From Hippophae tibetana (taxonomy: Eukaryota; Streptophyta; Magnoliopsida; Rosales; Elaeagnaceae): DNA of 64,000 bases. The notes below the pieces were generated by a model. That model searched no databases. It worked only from the letters and a program-made list of their open reading frames with translations, and was not told where the DNA came from. The stretch lies in the NCBI GenBank assembly GCA_037013495.1, contig CM072812.1, forward strand, positions 75,809,840 to 75,873,839, in the 5' to 3' direction. Positions 14,820 to 26,224 of this stretch are shown here, piece after piece. Every line of letters starts with the position of its first letter. Within the stretch, counting starts at the first letter, position 1. Position numbers and translations under genes: made by a program.

Positions 14820-15026
14820 CTCTCACACAAATTTAGTGTTTTCACAAGCAAAGAAAACATGGACCAAGCATTCATTAGCCCTACCACACAAGGCGTAGAG
14901 ATAATTTACCACACAACCTTGTCTTCTTAGCACATCCCTATATGGGACAACATAATGAGCACATCTTCGTATAAAGTGACACTTTTGGGTGCACTTTAAG
15001 TTTCCATATTAATTTTCATATAAGAT
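14820..15026 (-). pseudogene. LINE remnant, zinc-binding RT-associated region (left part)
   Basis: Translated on the - strand, with frame changes, this gives KCHFIRRCAHYVV, YRDVLRRQGCVVNYLYALCG and ANECLVHVFFAC. This is the cysteine/histidine-rich zf-RVT region near the end of plant LINE ORF2. It is cut at 15026 by the left LTR of a copia element. A related copy without the copia lies at about 24857-24989. Confidence 0.7.
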
Positions 15027-15515
15027 TGTTGAATATTTATTCTAAAAATAACAAATTAGTAGTTTAATTTATGACATGATTTAAGTAAATTAGTGGTATG
15101 ATTTAAGGAAATTAGTGGTATGATTTAAGGAAATTAGTGGCCTAATTTAAGGTTTAAATTATGGTACAATTTAAGAAAAAATGAGCCGTATTTCATCTAT
15201 AAATGTGTAGGAGTTCATGCATTGAAGAACAAGGCAAACATCAGAATAAATCAGAGAGAATGTAAACAAACTCAAAGAGAAAAAATATTTAGTGAGTTTG
15301 AGAGTTTTTTCAGTGAGTTTGTGGAAATACTTAGAGATATTATTAGTGAGAAAATTTGTATCTGTATTTTGTATTTTGTATATTTTCTACTCAGTTTAAT
15401 AATATCTGTTGCCTCCTGTGGACTTAGACGAATTGTCAAACCACGTAAATTTTGTGTGTTCTTTTATCACTTTGATATATTCATATATCGTTATTTATTG
15501 CTTCCGTGCACAACA
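15027..15515 (+). repeat. 5' LTR of the nested copia element
   Basis: A 489-bp LTR with a TATA box (CTATAAATGTG near 15199) and short internal tandem units of the kind AAATTAGTGGTATGATTTAAGG near 15080-15150. It is about 40 bp longer than the 3' LTR, partly because these units differ in number. Confidence 0.88.
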
Positions 15516-15927
15516 AATTGGTATCATAGCCAAATATAGCAGTATTATATATCAAATTGAAGCACTCGATGAGACGAACGCAACGGTGAAATAATCGTTC
15601 AAATCGAAAGTCAAAATCACTACCAAAAGCCACCGGAGTGGTGCTGCCAGCAACTGAGTCAACTCACTGAGTTAGACCAAGTCAACTCAATCACTAGTGA
15701 TATTTGGACCGAGTTGGTTCATTTTTCATCTATTTTCAATTAATTCGGACCTATTCCTAGCTAATTGGACCATTCTGGATTCAACTGCGGACTCTGTTTT
15801 TTCAAATAAGGTATAAAATTTGAAAAAAAAACAATGTTTTAAGTTGTAAGTGCAAAATTTATGTTATCCATTTGTACTTAGCTGACCTTAGAATTTTTGG
15901 CAAACCAAGTTGTTCTACTCAAAAACT

Positions 15928-16720
15928 ATGTTGTCCAACGCAAAGTTTAAGGTGAAGAAATTCGACGACACCAATAACTTTGGCATATGACAATATGAAG
16001 TATTAGATTTATTGTTCCAAGAAGGATCTAATTAGCCTTGGAGACCAGGCCAGAAGATTATTCAAATGAAGATTGGAATTATGTCAACAGACAAGCTTGT
16101 GGCACAATTCGATTGTGCTTAGGAAAAGATTAGAAGTACTTTGTCATGAAAGAGAATGTAGTTGCAGTTTTCTGAAAGAAACTAGAGGACAAGTACATGA
16201 CAAAAAAGTATTGAGAACAGACTCTACTTAAAGAAGAAACTTTTCCGTTTCCAATACAAGAAAGGTACCTCTATGATTGAGCACTTAGATAATTTCAATA
16301 AAATTTTGGCCGATCTCCAAAATTTAGATATTGAAATTATCGATAAAGATAAAGCTTTGTTCTTGCTGAATTCATTACTTGAGAGCTATGAGCATTTAAC
16401 AACCCTGTTATATGGAAAAGATGAGGTTAAGTCCGTAGATGTTTCAAATGATTTGGTAAATAACGAGTATCGGAAGACGAATCAACATGATCATAGAGAC
16501 TCAATATCAGAAGCATTGACGACAGCCAGAGGTAGGATGAATAATAAAAAATCTGACGGATCAAATAATAGGGGCGATCCAGATCAAAGTATAGAGGAGA
16601 GTCATCCATAAGACGTCTTGCAAAGGACGAGTGTACCTATTGTCACCAGAAAGGGCACTGGAAGAAAGTTTGCCCAAACAAGGACAAGTCAAATGCAAAT
16701 GTTGCACAAAAGGCCGATGA
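15928..16720 (+). pseudogene. copia gag remnant
   Basis: A start at 15928 gives MLSNAKFKVKKFDDTNNFG, a typical gag opening, soon interrupted by stops. The long frame 16273-16611 reads MIEHLDNFNKILADLQNLDI and LFLLNSLLESYEHLTTLLYG. In another frame, about 16632-16673, a CX2CX4HX4C zinc knuckle (CTYCHQKGHWKKVC) follows. At least one frameshift and several stops separate the parts. Confidence 0.85.
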
Positions 16721-16764
16721 AGATGAAGAATCAACTTTTTTAGTTTCATCATCAGAAACCTACT

Positions 16765-17900
16765 CAGATAAATGGGTCCTTGATTCTGGATGTTCTTATC
16801 ATATGTGTCCAAACATACATTGGTTTTTGAGTTTTGGAGAGCTTGATGGAGGAGTTGTGCTTATGGGCAACGACAATGCCTGTCAGATAAAAGAGATCAG
16901 AACAATATGACTAAAGATGCAGATGGTACAATCAGATGACTTACAAATGTAAGGTATATTCCAGACCTAAAGAAAAACTTATTTCTTTAGGTGTTCTAGA
17001 TTCTGATGGTTACAAGGTAACATTGGAAAATGGAGTCTTGAAAGTTGTACGAGGTGCATTTGTAGCGATGAAGGGTACTCGGAAGGTGACCTTGTATTTC
17101 CTAGATGGGAGTACAGTTACAGAAAAAATAGTTGTCTCAAGCAGTTATGAAGAAAAGACAAATTATTATTTCCGCCTATGGCACATGCGCTTAGGGCATG
17201 TCGGTGAAAAGGCTTTGCAAGGCTTAATAAAGCAAGGTCTTTTGAAAGGTGCCAAGACTGGAAAGTTTGATTTTTGCGAGCATTGTGTAATGGGAAAACA
17301 AACAAGAATCAAGTTTGGCACTGTCATTCATCGTACTAAGGGATATCTTGATTATATTCACACGGATGTTTGGGGACCTTCCAAGAATGCTTCACTTGGA
17401 GGTAAATGTTGTTTCTGACTTTTATTGATGATTTCTCTAGATATGTCTAGATATACACCATGAGTCACAAAGATAAAGTTCTGGAGATCTTTCTTAAATG
17501 CAAGAAAATGATCGAGACTCAAACAGGTAGGAAAATTAAGAAGCTCAGATATGATAATGGTGGTGAGTACAAATCAGATCCCTTCTTCAAAGTTTGTCAA
17601 GATGAAGGGATAATCAGACATTTTTTAGTTCCTCGTACACCACAGCGGAATGGAGTTACAGAACAAATGAATCGTACTTTGGTTGAAAAAGTTCGATGTA
17701 TGCTATCTCAATCCAAATTGAGCAAGGAATTTTGGGCTGAGGCTTTGTCATATGTAACTCATATAGTCAACAGACTTCCTACGATTGTAATAGATGGGAA
17801 AACTCCTAAAGAGGTATGGTCTGAACAACCTGCTTTTGATTATGATTCATTGTGAATATTTGGATGTCCTGTATATTTTCATGTTAGTGAATCCAAACTA
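16765..17900 (+). pseudogene. copia protease / integrase remnant
   Basis: Protease is recognisable from DKWVLDSGCSYHMCPN near 16770. The pre-integrase zinc site follows in 16936-17418 (LWHMRLGHVGEKAL, CEHCVMGKQTRIKF), then HTDVWGPS and the integrase core in 17460-17855 (LRYDNGGEY, RTPQRNGVTEQMNRTLVEKV, WAEALSYVTHIVNRLP). Frames change near 17418 and a stop follows at 17853. Confidence 0.9.
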
Positions 17901-17929
17901 GATTCTAGAGTAAATAAAGTTGTTTTCTT

Positions 17930-19700
17930 GGTCTTTAAGGAAGAAGTTAAAGGATTTCAACTTTGGTGTGGTGAATCGAAGAAGATCGTCTTAAGTCGAG
18001 ATGTCAGATTTGACGAGTTTGTTATACCGAGACAGAAAAATTCAGAGAAAAAGAATGAAATTCCAAATACTCTTTCTAAGGTGATGCTTGAGACTCTAGA
18101 AGATCCATAAAAGATTGCACTGACTACCGATCGTGGTGAAGAAAAAATTGATGATCAAGAAGAGATCTCAGTTGAGGTGAAGGTTCTCTCACCATCACCA
18201 CCGATCAATCAACAACCAGAATCTATTGCCACTACTCGATCGAGAAGGGAGACTAGAAAACCTACCAGATATATAGACATGGTAGCATTCACACTTTCAG
18301 TCATTGATGATGATGTCCCATGCACTTACAAAGAAGTCATGCAGAGAGTTGATAGTATGAAGTGGAAGATGACAATGGATGAAGAGATGACGTCTCTACA
18401 TTAGAATCAGACTTAGGAGTTGGTTCAACTTCCTAAAGGAAAGAAAACTATTGGTTGCAAATGGGTCTATGCCAAGAAGGAAGGTGTTCCTGGTAAAGAC
18501 AACATCAAATACAAAGCCAGATTGGTAGCAAAAGGATATGCTCAAAAAGAAGGAATAGACTACAATGAGGTATTCTCACCTATTGTTAAGCATTCATCTA
18601 TTCGGATACTATTTGGCTTTGGTAGCACAGTTTGATCTCGAGTTAGCTTAACTCGATGTCAAAATAGCTTTTCTCCGTGGTACTTTGAACGAAGAGATCT
18701 ACATGTCTCAACCAGATGGCTTCAAAGTTCCAGGACGTGAGAATTGGGCTTGCAAACTGAGCAAGTCACTTTATGGTTTGAAGCAATCACCACGATAGTG
18801 GTACAAGCGCTTTGATAGCTTCATTAAAGAGCAAAAGTGCATACGCAACCAATTTGATCACTGTGTATACTTTCGAAAACTCCAAGATGGTACCTTCATT
18901 TATTTTCTCTTATATGTTGATGATATGTTGATTGCATCTAAGAGCAAGGTAGAGATCAATAGACTGAAGGCTCATTTGAGTTTAGAATTTGAAATGAAAG
19001 ATCTTGGAGAAGCTAAGAAAATTCTTGGGATGGAAATCACAAGAGATAGAGTTGCAAACACATTCTGTCTGACACAAACTCAGTATCTGAAGAAAGTACC
19101 ACAAAAGTTTGACATTTATGAAAAAACCAAACCAGTAAGTACACCGCTTGCTCCCCACTTTCAGTTGAGTGCATTGATGTCACCTAGCACCACCGATAAG
19201 AAGAAGCAAATGGAGCATGTTCCATATGCAAATGTTGTTGGTGCCTTGATGTATGCAATGGTTTGCACCAGATCCTGATATTTCCCACGTTATTAGTATG
19301 GTGAGTCGGTACATGTATAATCCTGGTAAATGACACTAGCAAGCAGTGAAGTGGATTCTATGGTACATCTATGATACTGTGGATATTGGTTTGAAGTTTG
19401 AGAGAGACAAGACTGAAGGCAAACACCTAGTCGGATATCTGGATAAGCGTTGATCTACAACTGGTTATGTGTTCACAATGGCAGGAGGACCAGTTTGTTG
19501 GAGATCAATATTGTAGTCAATTGTAGCTTTGTCTACTATAGAGGCAGAGTATATGGTTGTAATAGAAGCATTCAAAGAAGTTATCTAGTTTCTCGGGTTG
19601 ACCAAGGATTTGGGTATTGTTTGGAAAAAACTTGGAGCTTTTTTGCAATAGCCAGAGTGCCATTTGTTTGGCAAAGAACCAAGTTCATCATGGTCGCACT
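17930..19700 (+). pseudogene. copia reverse transcriptase / RNase H remnant
   Basis: After the integrase C-terminus (SKKIVLSRDVRFDEF) the RT domain appears in pieces: [11 protein letters not shown] and [20 protein letters not shown] at 18420-18635, a shifted segment with the catalytic YVDDMLIASKSK at about 18914-18950, then KDLGEAKKILGMEITRD. RNase H follows near 19430-19560 (STTGYVF, STIEAEYMV). In contrast to the LSM5-intron copia, the YVDD loop is intact here. Multiple stops and frame shifts make the protein non-functional. Confidence 0.88.
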
Positions 19701-19923
19701 AAGCACATCGATATTTGATTTTATTTTGTTTGGGAAATCGTCAATAAAGGGAATGTTATACTCCAAAAAGTCGGAACTGCAGATAACCCTACAGATATGC
19801 TTACAAAGATGGTTACAAGATCAAGTTTCAATACTGTTTGAACTTGATCAACATCTCTCAAGCTTAGAGCGCCTAGGGCGTATTTGGAGGCAGCGTTATA
19901 AACTTTCTTGCCAAGGTGGAGAT

Positions 19924-20372
19924 TGTTGAATATTGGCTCTAAAAGTTACAAATTAGAGTACAAATTAGTGGCCTAATTTGTGGCATAATGTAAAGAAATT
20001 AGTGACATAATTTAGGCTTAAATTATGGCACAATTTAGGGAAAGAGAGTCTTGTTTCATCTATAAATATGGAGGAGTTCATGCATTGAAGAACAAGGCAA
20101 AAATCAGAAAAAATCAGAGAAAGCATAAGCAAACTCAAAGGGAGAAAATATTTAGTGAGTTTGAGAGTTTTTTTTGTGAGTTTGTGGAAATACTTGAGAG
20201 ATATTATTAGTGAGGAAATCTGTATCTGTATTCTGTATATTTATTACTCAGTTCAATAATATCTACTGCTTCTCATGGACCTAGGCGAATTGACGAACCA
20301 CATAAATTATGTGTGTCCTTTTACCGCTTTGATATATTCATATACTGTTATTTATTGCTTCTATGCACAGCA
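19924..20372 (+). repeat. 3' LTR of the nested copia element
   Basis: Partner of 15027-15515. It shares TCATCTATAAAT, GGAGTTCATGCATTGAAGAA and the terminal TTATTTATTGCTTC block, with scattered substitutions. Confidence 0.88.
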
Positions 20373-20760
20373 AGGACTAGTAGGATTGCAGGTAAAACAA
20401 CCATTTGTATTGAAGTGTCAAATTAAAGAGTCATGACCAACAATAGGATTAATATTAAAGGTTAAGATCAAATCATCTTCATCAATAAGCTCTTTTAAAA
20501 AATTAACTTTATCTAACATGGTGAAAATTTGCCTAAAATTAAAGGGTGGTGAGAGCCATGGATCATCCCAAATATGCACAAAATTTCCTTTGTTTACTTC
20601 CCATCTTACTCTGGTTACAAACACACGTCGAACATCTATGAAACTTCTCCAAGCTCATGTAGGAGATGAACCAAGGTTGGCATCAAGGAAAGATCCACAT
20701 TCGAAGTATATTTGCTTGAAAATTTAAGCCATGAGCGAATCTAAATACTACTTTACGATC
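20373..20760 (-). pseudogene. LINE remnant, RNase H / zf-RVT side (middle part)
   Basis: The - strand frame 20418-20624 reads FVTRVRWEVNKGNFVHIWDD and PWLSPPFNF, the conserved W-x-I-W-D-D-P-W-L motif found in plant LINE ORF2 before the zinc-binding domain. It is the continuation of 14820-15026 on the far side of the copia. The same segment occurs at about 25075-25480. Confidence 0.8.
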
Positions 20761-21595
20761 ATTCAACATTGCTTAGCCACCATTGTCAGACTTTATCTAT
20801 TTTCACTCGTGTTATTGAAAGTTTCAATTTATTGTTCTAGTTTGTTAAATTGTTCTAATTAGTTTCATAGTTCATAAAATAGTTCCAATTTACTAGTTCA
20901 TAAAATAGTTTCAATTTATTACCCTAGTTTTTAATTTTAGTACTCCATTTTTTGTTTACAATTTTTAATATTGGAATCATTTAACGAACATAGATACTAA
21001 ATTGAAACTTTTCAAAAAGATGAGTCAAAAATTAGTACTAATTATGAATGAGCGTGAGAATGGGTGTAGACAGTTATGTTAATAACTATAGTCACTATAT
21101 ACTAATTTCGAATACATTCGGTTAATAATAATTAATTATGAGCCGGTAGCATTATTCTCACTACTTAACCATGTTTCTTATTTTTAACATTTATTTAAAA
21201 ATACATTTAGTTTAAAAAATTTAAATGTTAGTTTAATTCTTATTTTACTATATTATTTAAAATATTGATATTAATTTTCATTTTTTAACTATGTAGTACA
21301 TTTTTTAAGTAAAATAAAAAAATATAAAGTAAGAATAAATAAAATTTAATCTATTTATAGAAAGTATAGTATGTTTTATTATTAAAATTATATTTTTTTA
21401 TGTAATTATATGTATATAAAATAATAATGATATTAATATATATTTGGTTTCGGATAACCACATCTTTGGTATTACAATAACAATCCACGTGTCACGGTTT
21501 ATTGGTTACAGTTATTTTCGAGCAAAAATCGTCAAATTTTTACGAATAATCACAATTTCATTTATCCACGTTTAAAAATCACATCCTTAATAGTA
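20761..21595. other. AT-rich segment splitting the LINE remnant
   Basis: Within the LINE one expects coding sequence between the RT and zf-RVT parts. Instead about 830 bp of AT-rich non-coding DNA appears, with repeated TTCATAAAATAGTT/CAATTTA words at 20810-20940. It may be a separate insertion or a region decayed beyond recognition. No ends could be fixed. Confidence 0.4.
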
Positions 21596-22330
21596 GTTGC
21601 TAAACATACGTACCAAACCCTTTTTGACTGCCCCTGCAACTTCTTATTCTCTCTCTCTCTCCAATATATGTGTCATTTGTTGATGCCTTGCTCTGCCAAA
21701 TAAAGCCGTAAGTTCCAAACATTTTACCCAATCTTTGTTGTATTTGAAGTCTCACATTCCCCTGAATGTTTAAGCTAAAGAATAAGCTTGACTTTTGAAA
21801 GATAATTACATGCCCACAAGCCTCCTCATACACCTTCAGCACACTCCTTATAGTATCTACTTAATTGTTTCTTTACAAAAATACTAAGAAATCATCAGCA
21901 AACAACAAGTGTCAAATTGAAGGACCAGCTTTCCCTACCCTCACCCCATTGATATTTTGTTGCCACTCTTCATGATGTAAGAAAGAAGAGTGACCCTCTG
22001 CACAAAGAAGAAATAGATGAAGTGATAGTGGATCAAAGGACTCTTCTCAATTTGAAATAGCCAACTTGTTCACCATTAATTGTACATGAATATGAGATAA
22101 TAGATACGCAGAAAAGAATCCATTTGATACACTAATCATTAAACCCCAATTTATCTATCATAGTTCTTAAAAAATCTCATTCTATGTGATCGTAAGCTTT
22201 ATTCATAACTAATTTGAGTGCGAAGTGATGAATATTTCTCTTTCTTTCTAATTTTTAGCACATGAAGAAGTTCATGGGCAACCAAAATGTTGTCTTAAAT
22301 TAATCTCTTGGGGTTAAACGCACTTCGGTT
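21596..22330 (-). pseudogene. LINE reverse transcriptase remnant
   Basis: On the - strand, from right to left: MNKAYDHIEWDF-like sequence near 22180-22215, ISYSCTINGEQVGYFK, a PLS-like segment, HLLFADDFLVFL near 21872-21912 (the catalytic FADD motif), then VYEEACGHVIIFQKSSLFFS at about 21780-21840. This is the order of plant L1-type LINE ORF2. Stops and small frame changes are frequent. The 5' part (endonuclease, ORF1) is absent, as is common for truncated LINE insertions. Confidence 0.85.
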
Positions 22331-22339
22331 GGGATTGAT

Positions 22340-23100
22340 GATTTCAAAAATAACCCCACACAGTCATTTAGTAAGTACACCTTGGCTATGAGTCATTGAT
22401 TAAGTATACTATTTGATGAATAATGTAAAGCTTACATGGAAGAGAGTGGTTGCTACTCAAATTTATTCAATTGTTTTGTCCGGCAAAAAAATTCCCTTTC
22501 CCACGTGAAGGTCACTTGAAAAAAAAAATGATCAATATTCAACAATTAACGTCAAGCTATTATATCTCAATAAATTTATACCTAGGTAGGTCCGTTGAGT
22601 TAAACTTTGTTAATTTAACATTCACGCGCGATCATGTGAGAAGTTAATGTTAATAAACTTACGTGATAAATGATAAATAAAAGAAAGTAGGATTTATCTA
22701 AAGTTCGCATGAAAAGAAGTTTTCAACTTTTTATTTTGAGTAGCCTTTTGTCAAGAAAAATAAAGAACCAATAATAAATTATCTGTTAAAATAAATTGGA
22801 TAATGTTTTTATTTTATATTATGTTAAATCGGACAAAGTTGTGTGTCGATGGTTGATTAAAATGAATATTTTTATTTGTAATAAGTTATTATAAATAAGT
22901 TAGATAATAATTATAAAATAATTAAATACATGTTTTAATCTATTATTATATGTTACGTGACTTCTTGTTATATAACAAGTTATTGTAAATAATTTTTTTT
23001 ATTGAAATAGGAGAGCATTTCTTTGTCAAGATGTCATAAATTTATTTTATTTATTATTATTATTATTATTATTTTATCTTTTACTTTTAAATCATGTACA
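22340..23100. other. AT-rich intergenic DNA
   Basis: No gene is recognised. It includes a (TTA)n tract at about 23051-23074, directly before the plastid-derived segment. Confidence 0.5.
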
Positions 23101-23101
23101 T

Positions 23102-23322
23102 TGATCCAATCATTAGCTTTGTCTTTACCATCCTCTCCTTGCAGTTAACGTAATGACTTTGGGCATGATCAACTCCAATAATGTGACATGTGGTATGTTC
23201 AAGGCTTGGCAACGAATTCATCGTTGTATGGTTGATCGATGATTACTAGAGATAAGTTGTAGCCTACAACCCGAACTGAGGACAAATTTTTGGAGTTAGC
23301 TCACCCTCGTAGGATTACAATC
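23102..23322 (-). pseudogene. Plastid 16S rRNA 3'-end fragment in nuclear DNA
   Basis: Read on the - strand this is the 3' region of a plastid 16S rRNA. On the + strand it shows GAACTGAGGAC, TTAGCTCACCCTCG, GATTACTAG, GTGACATGTGGTATG (from the conserved region complementary to the 1400-site) and CTCCTTGCAGTTAACG. Most differences from the remembered plastid sequence are C-to-T or G-to-A, and a small block near the GATTACTAG word is lost. It is too short and too altered to be a working rRNA. Decay of methylated cytosines in a nuclear plastid insertion explains the pattern. Confidence 0.85.
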
Positions 23323-23336
23323 CTTATTACAAGGCA

Positions 23337-23524
23337 TAAGTCATAAAATTTATCCCAGAGGTAGAAGAACTATTGAAATTATACGAAACTATCACAAAGG
23401 TTTATGTACAAAGAATGGACAAATCCTTATTATTTGTTTTGGAAGACATAGAAAGAGATGTTTTTATATCAGCAATAGAAGTCCAAACTTATAGAATTGT
23501 TGCTATTGTAGTGGTTGAAAAATG
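23337..23524 (+). pseudogene. clpP: Plastid clpP last-exon fragment in nuclear DNA
   Basis: An open frame without its own start reads [20 protein letters not shown], then [20 protein letters not shown] and [10 protein letters not shown]. This matches the C-terminal part of the plastid ClpP protease subunit (usual pattern [32 protein letters not shown]). Substitutions again are largely G-to-A or C-to-T. It lies about 15 bp after the 16S fragment and in the opposite orientation, although the two genes are far apart in a normal plastome, so the insertion is a joined or rearranged piece. Non-functional. Confidence 0.85.
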
Positions 23525-24844
23525 TTAAAAATGTTTTTAGCATCAATTCATTGACAAACCTTCTCTATTAGAACGTGGATATAAGACACAACGCAGTGGA
23601 TAAGTTCTATTGAAAGTAAAATATTTTTGTACTAAAAATGAATTTGATTTTCATATAATTTATTTTATTTATATAGTAAAATAAATTTGATATAGATAAT
23701 TTTAATATAAAATAATGTCTTTTTTATTATTTAGTTAAAACAACACGATACTAGATTATATTAACAATTCGACTCCTAATAAATTAGGTGATAATATTAA
23801 AAAGCTCGAACTAAAGCAATACAATTCAAAAGTATGTCAAATACAATTGAAAAGCGATATTAATAAAATTTATAAAATAATTTATTAATTTTTAAAATTT
23901 ATCTTATTTTTTTATAGTAATAAAATTATATTAATTAAGATATCTCATTTATCTATAATAAATAAGAAATAAAAATTCAAAAATAATAAAAAATATGATA
24001 AATGATAATTTATAATGTAAGTTTAATAAGAAAAAGTAATATAACATATAATTAAAATTAGGTCTATTAGGGCTATAATCTAAAAGAAATGAGATGATAT
24101 TAAAATAAAATGAGATAATATTGTACATGAACTCATTAACAAGGATGAAAATGTCAAAGACATCGTCAACATTGTCGAGACAATATTACTATTTTATACA
24201 TTATGACATCAAAACTTGATATCCATATATATTTTAGTTAAATTAGCACAAAATTATCGAGAATATTGACAAATTGTCTCTTAAATTTCATTATCATTAA
24301 ATTACAGTTTACATATCTCTTTCGGCTAAAATATTTTAGATATTGTAGATATTATCACTAAAATATCGTTAAAATAATATCTATAATATCAACAAAAATC
24401 GATAAAATATTAAAAATATCAATAATTCTTTTCATACTATCAAGATTTATTTATTTATAATATTTAATATAATTAAATAATCTACTTAATTATTTCAAAA
24501 AATTTAACTACTTATTCTACAATATTTTAATTAATTGGTCAACTTATTGATTAATATAAATAATACAAGTATTCAAAATTATATGTAATAAATAAAAAAT
24601 TAGTTAAAAATTAAGTAATTGATTATTTTAATATTTTATAAAGTTTTATGAAAAAATTCCATATTTTTTTTATAAAATTTTCATGATTTTTGTAATTTTT
24701 TTTAAACATTCGGTCGATAACGATAATATCTTTAATTTTTTCGTAAAAATTATATCTTGATATATTGATTAACATAGACATTTCAAACTTTTTCAATTAA
24801 AAATATTAAATAAAATACTAGAAAAAATATGAGTAAAATTTACA
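23525..24844. other. AT-rich intergenic DNA
   Basis: The first ~100 bases contain GGATATAAGACACAACGCAG and may be more organelle-derived DNA, but I could not place them. The rest is A/T-rich with no coding sequence. Confidence 0.45.
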
Positions 24845-25560
24845 TCTATGCTCCCGCACAACGGGCAGTGATCATTAACATACTTAGCGCATCTTTCCCC
24901 TAAAACAACATAATGAGAAGATCCCATATATAGTGGCGCACTTACTTTGGGAGGCACTTTAAAGTTCCATATTAACTTTCACACAAGATTAGTGTCCCTT
25001 AATAAGTCACCATCTTCGACGACCCAAAAACTATGTTCTACTTGAACAACCAATGGTTAAGCATATTGGAAGGTAAAACAACCATTTGAATTAAAGTTCT
25101 AAATTAAAGACTAATGACCAACAATAAGACTAATATTAATTTTTAAGATCAAATTAACATCTGACAAACATTGACCTGACCTTGTCAACTCGCCATCATG
25201 AAATTTCTTCATCAATATGCTCATTTAAAAAACTGTCTTTATCTGACCTGGTGGAACTTAGCTTGAAATTAGAGTGTCAAGGGAGCCATGGATCATCCCA
25301 AATATACACATAATTGAATTTGTTTACTTCCCACCTTATCCCAGCTAGAAACACGCATTAAGCATCTATAAAACTTCTCTAAGCTCAGGAGGGAAATGAG
25401 CAGGTTGGCATAAAAAAAAGACCCACATATGAAGTATCTTTGCTTGAAAATTTGAGCTATGAGTGAATCTGAATATTTTACTCTCCTCTAATACTGCTTA
25501 GCCAATAGCCACTGTCAAATTAAAAGTTCTCAAATCTTTAACCCATCCTCCTATCTTTTT
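24845..25560 (-). pseudogene. Second LINE remnant, without copia insertion
   Basis: This parallels 14900-15026 and then 20385-20760 in order: KVPPK-like zf-RVT sequence at about 24940, then GIRWEVNKFNYVYIWDDPWL on the - strand near 25270-25345. It keeps about 65-70 bp (about 24990-25058) that is missing where the copia sits in the other copy. Only this C-terminal ORF2 portion is present. Confidence 0.75.
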
Positions 25561-25642
25561 TCTTTTACACATTTACATGTATTAAATTGGCACAAAACAA
25601 TTGAGTCCCAAAAACTCATATATTAACTAAAAACTTACCTCT

Positions 25643-25645
<3 letters not shown>

Positions 25646-25730
<85 letters not shown>
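25646..25730. repeat. (AT)n microsatellite, about 42 units
   Basis: An uninterrupted AT dinucleotide run of about 85 bases. It creates a spurious Tyr-Ile frame on the - strand. Its length makes it likely to vary between individuals. Confidence 0.97.
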
Positions 25731-25736
<6 letters not shown>

Positions 25737-25836
25737 CCTGCAAGAACAAGAAGCGGTAAGTTGTCAGAGCTAAAACAAAAAGGAAATAGAGAGAAAAGCC
25801 AATTGAGTAAGAGTACAAGTAACTCTCGAATAGAAG

Positions 25837-25935
25837 CACTACTACATAAATAGACATTAAAGTCGGTTTTTAACCGACTTTAAATTTAGAGACTTAAAAT
25901 GTAAAGTCGGTTCACGGCATAAACCGACTTTACAG
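25837..25935 (+). mobile_element. CACTA (En/Spm-type) transposon terminus with subterminal palindromes
   Basis: It starts CACTACTACATAAATAGAC, preceded by GAAG. Within 100 bp come two inverted pairs of the same motif: AAAGTCGGTT...AACCGACTTTA (25857-25883) and the same again with a longer spacer (25901-25933). A CACTA end followed by repeated GTCGGTT/AACCGAC subterminal motifs is characteristic of plant CACTA elements, where they act as transposase-binding sites. The element would extend rightwards. The opposite terminus was not found. Confidence 0.65.
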
Positions 25936-26224
25936 GTAACATTTTTAGATTTGTTTTTATTTTTATTTTCATTTTTCGTATTATTCAATATATATATATA
26001 TATAACATAAAAAACTAAAATATAAATAATAATACAAATAATTAAAAATTTAAATATATTTAATTACTTGATAATTAAATTTATTACAAAAACAAATAAT
26101 GCATAAATAATACATATAGTTAACTTAAATTACAAATAAAATAATTTTGTCAAAGTATAATTATAAATATGCGATCGAGTAAGCTTGGTTGGCTTAGAAT
26201 CTTGATTGACCTTCACAAGCATTA

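Larger units (their letters stand above)
15027..20372 (+). mobile_element. Degenerate Ty1/copia retrotransposon nested in a LINE
   Basis: LTRs at 15027-15515 and 19924-20372 begin TGTTGAATAT and end GCACAACA / GCACAGCA. Between them are, in order on the + strand, a primer-binding site (TTGGTATCATAGCC at 15517-15530), gag with zinc knuckle, protease, integrase, RT, RNase H and a polypurine tract (AGGTGGAGAT at 19914-19923). All parts of a copia are present but broken by stops and frame shifts, so it is dead. The flanks are both LINE sequence. No 5-bp target duplication is visible (AAGAT versus AGGAC). Confidence 0.93.

Noticed and set aside
19450..19929. 159-codon + strand frame at the copia 3' end
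   Set aside because: Out of frame with RNase H, whose motifs appear in other frames over the same DNA.
23581..23640. Possible tRNA
   Set aside because: I could not form a cloverleaf or match a known tRNA; only a loose leader-like word was present.
25645..25857. - strand frame with a Tyr-Ile repeat
   Set aside because: Artefact of the AT microsatellite.
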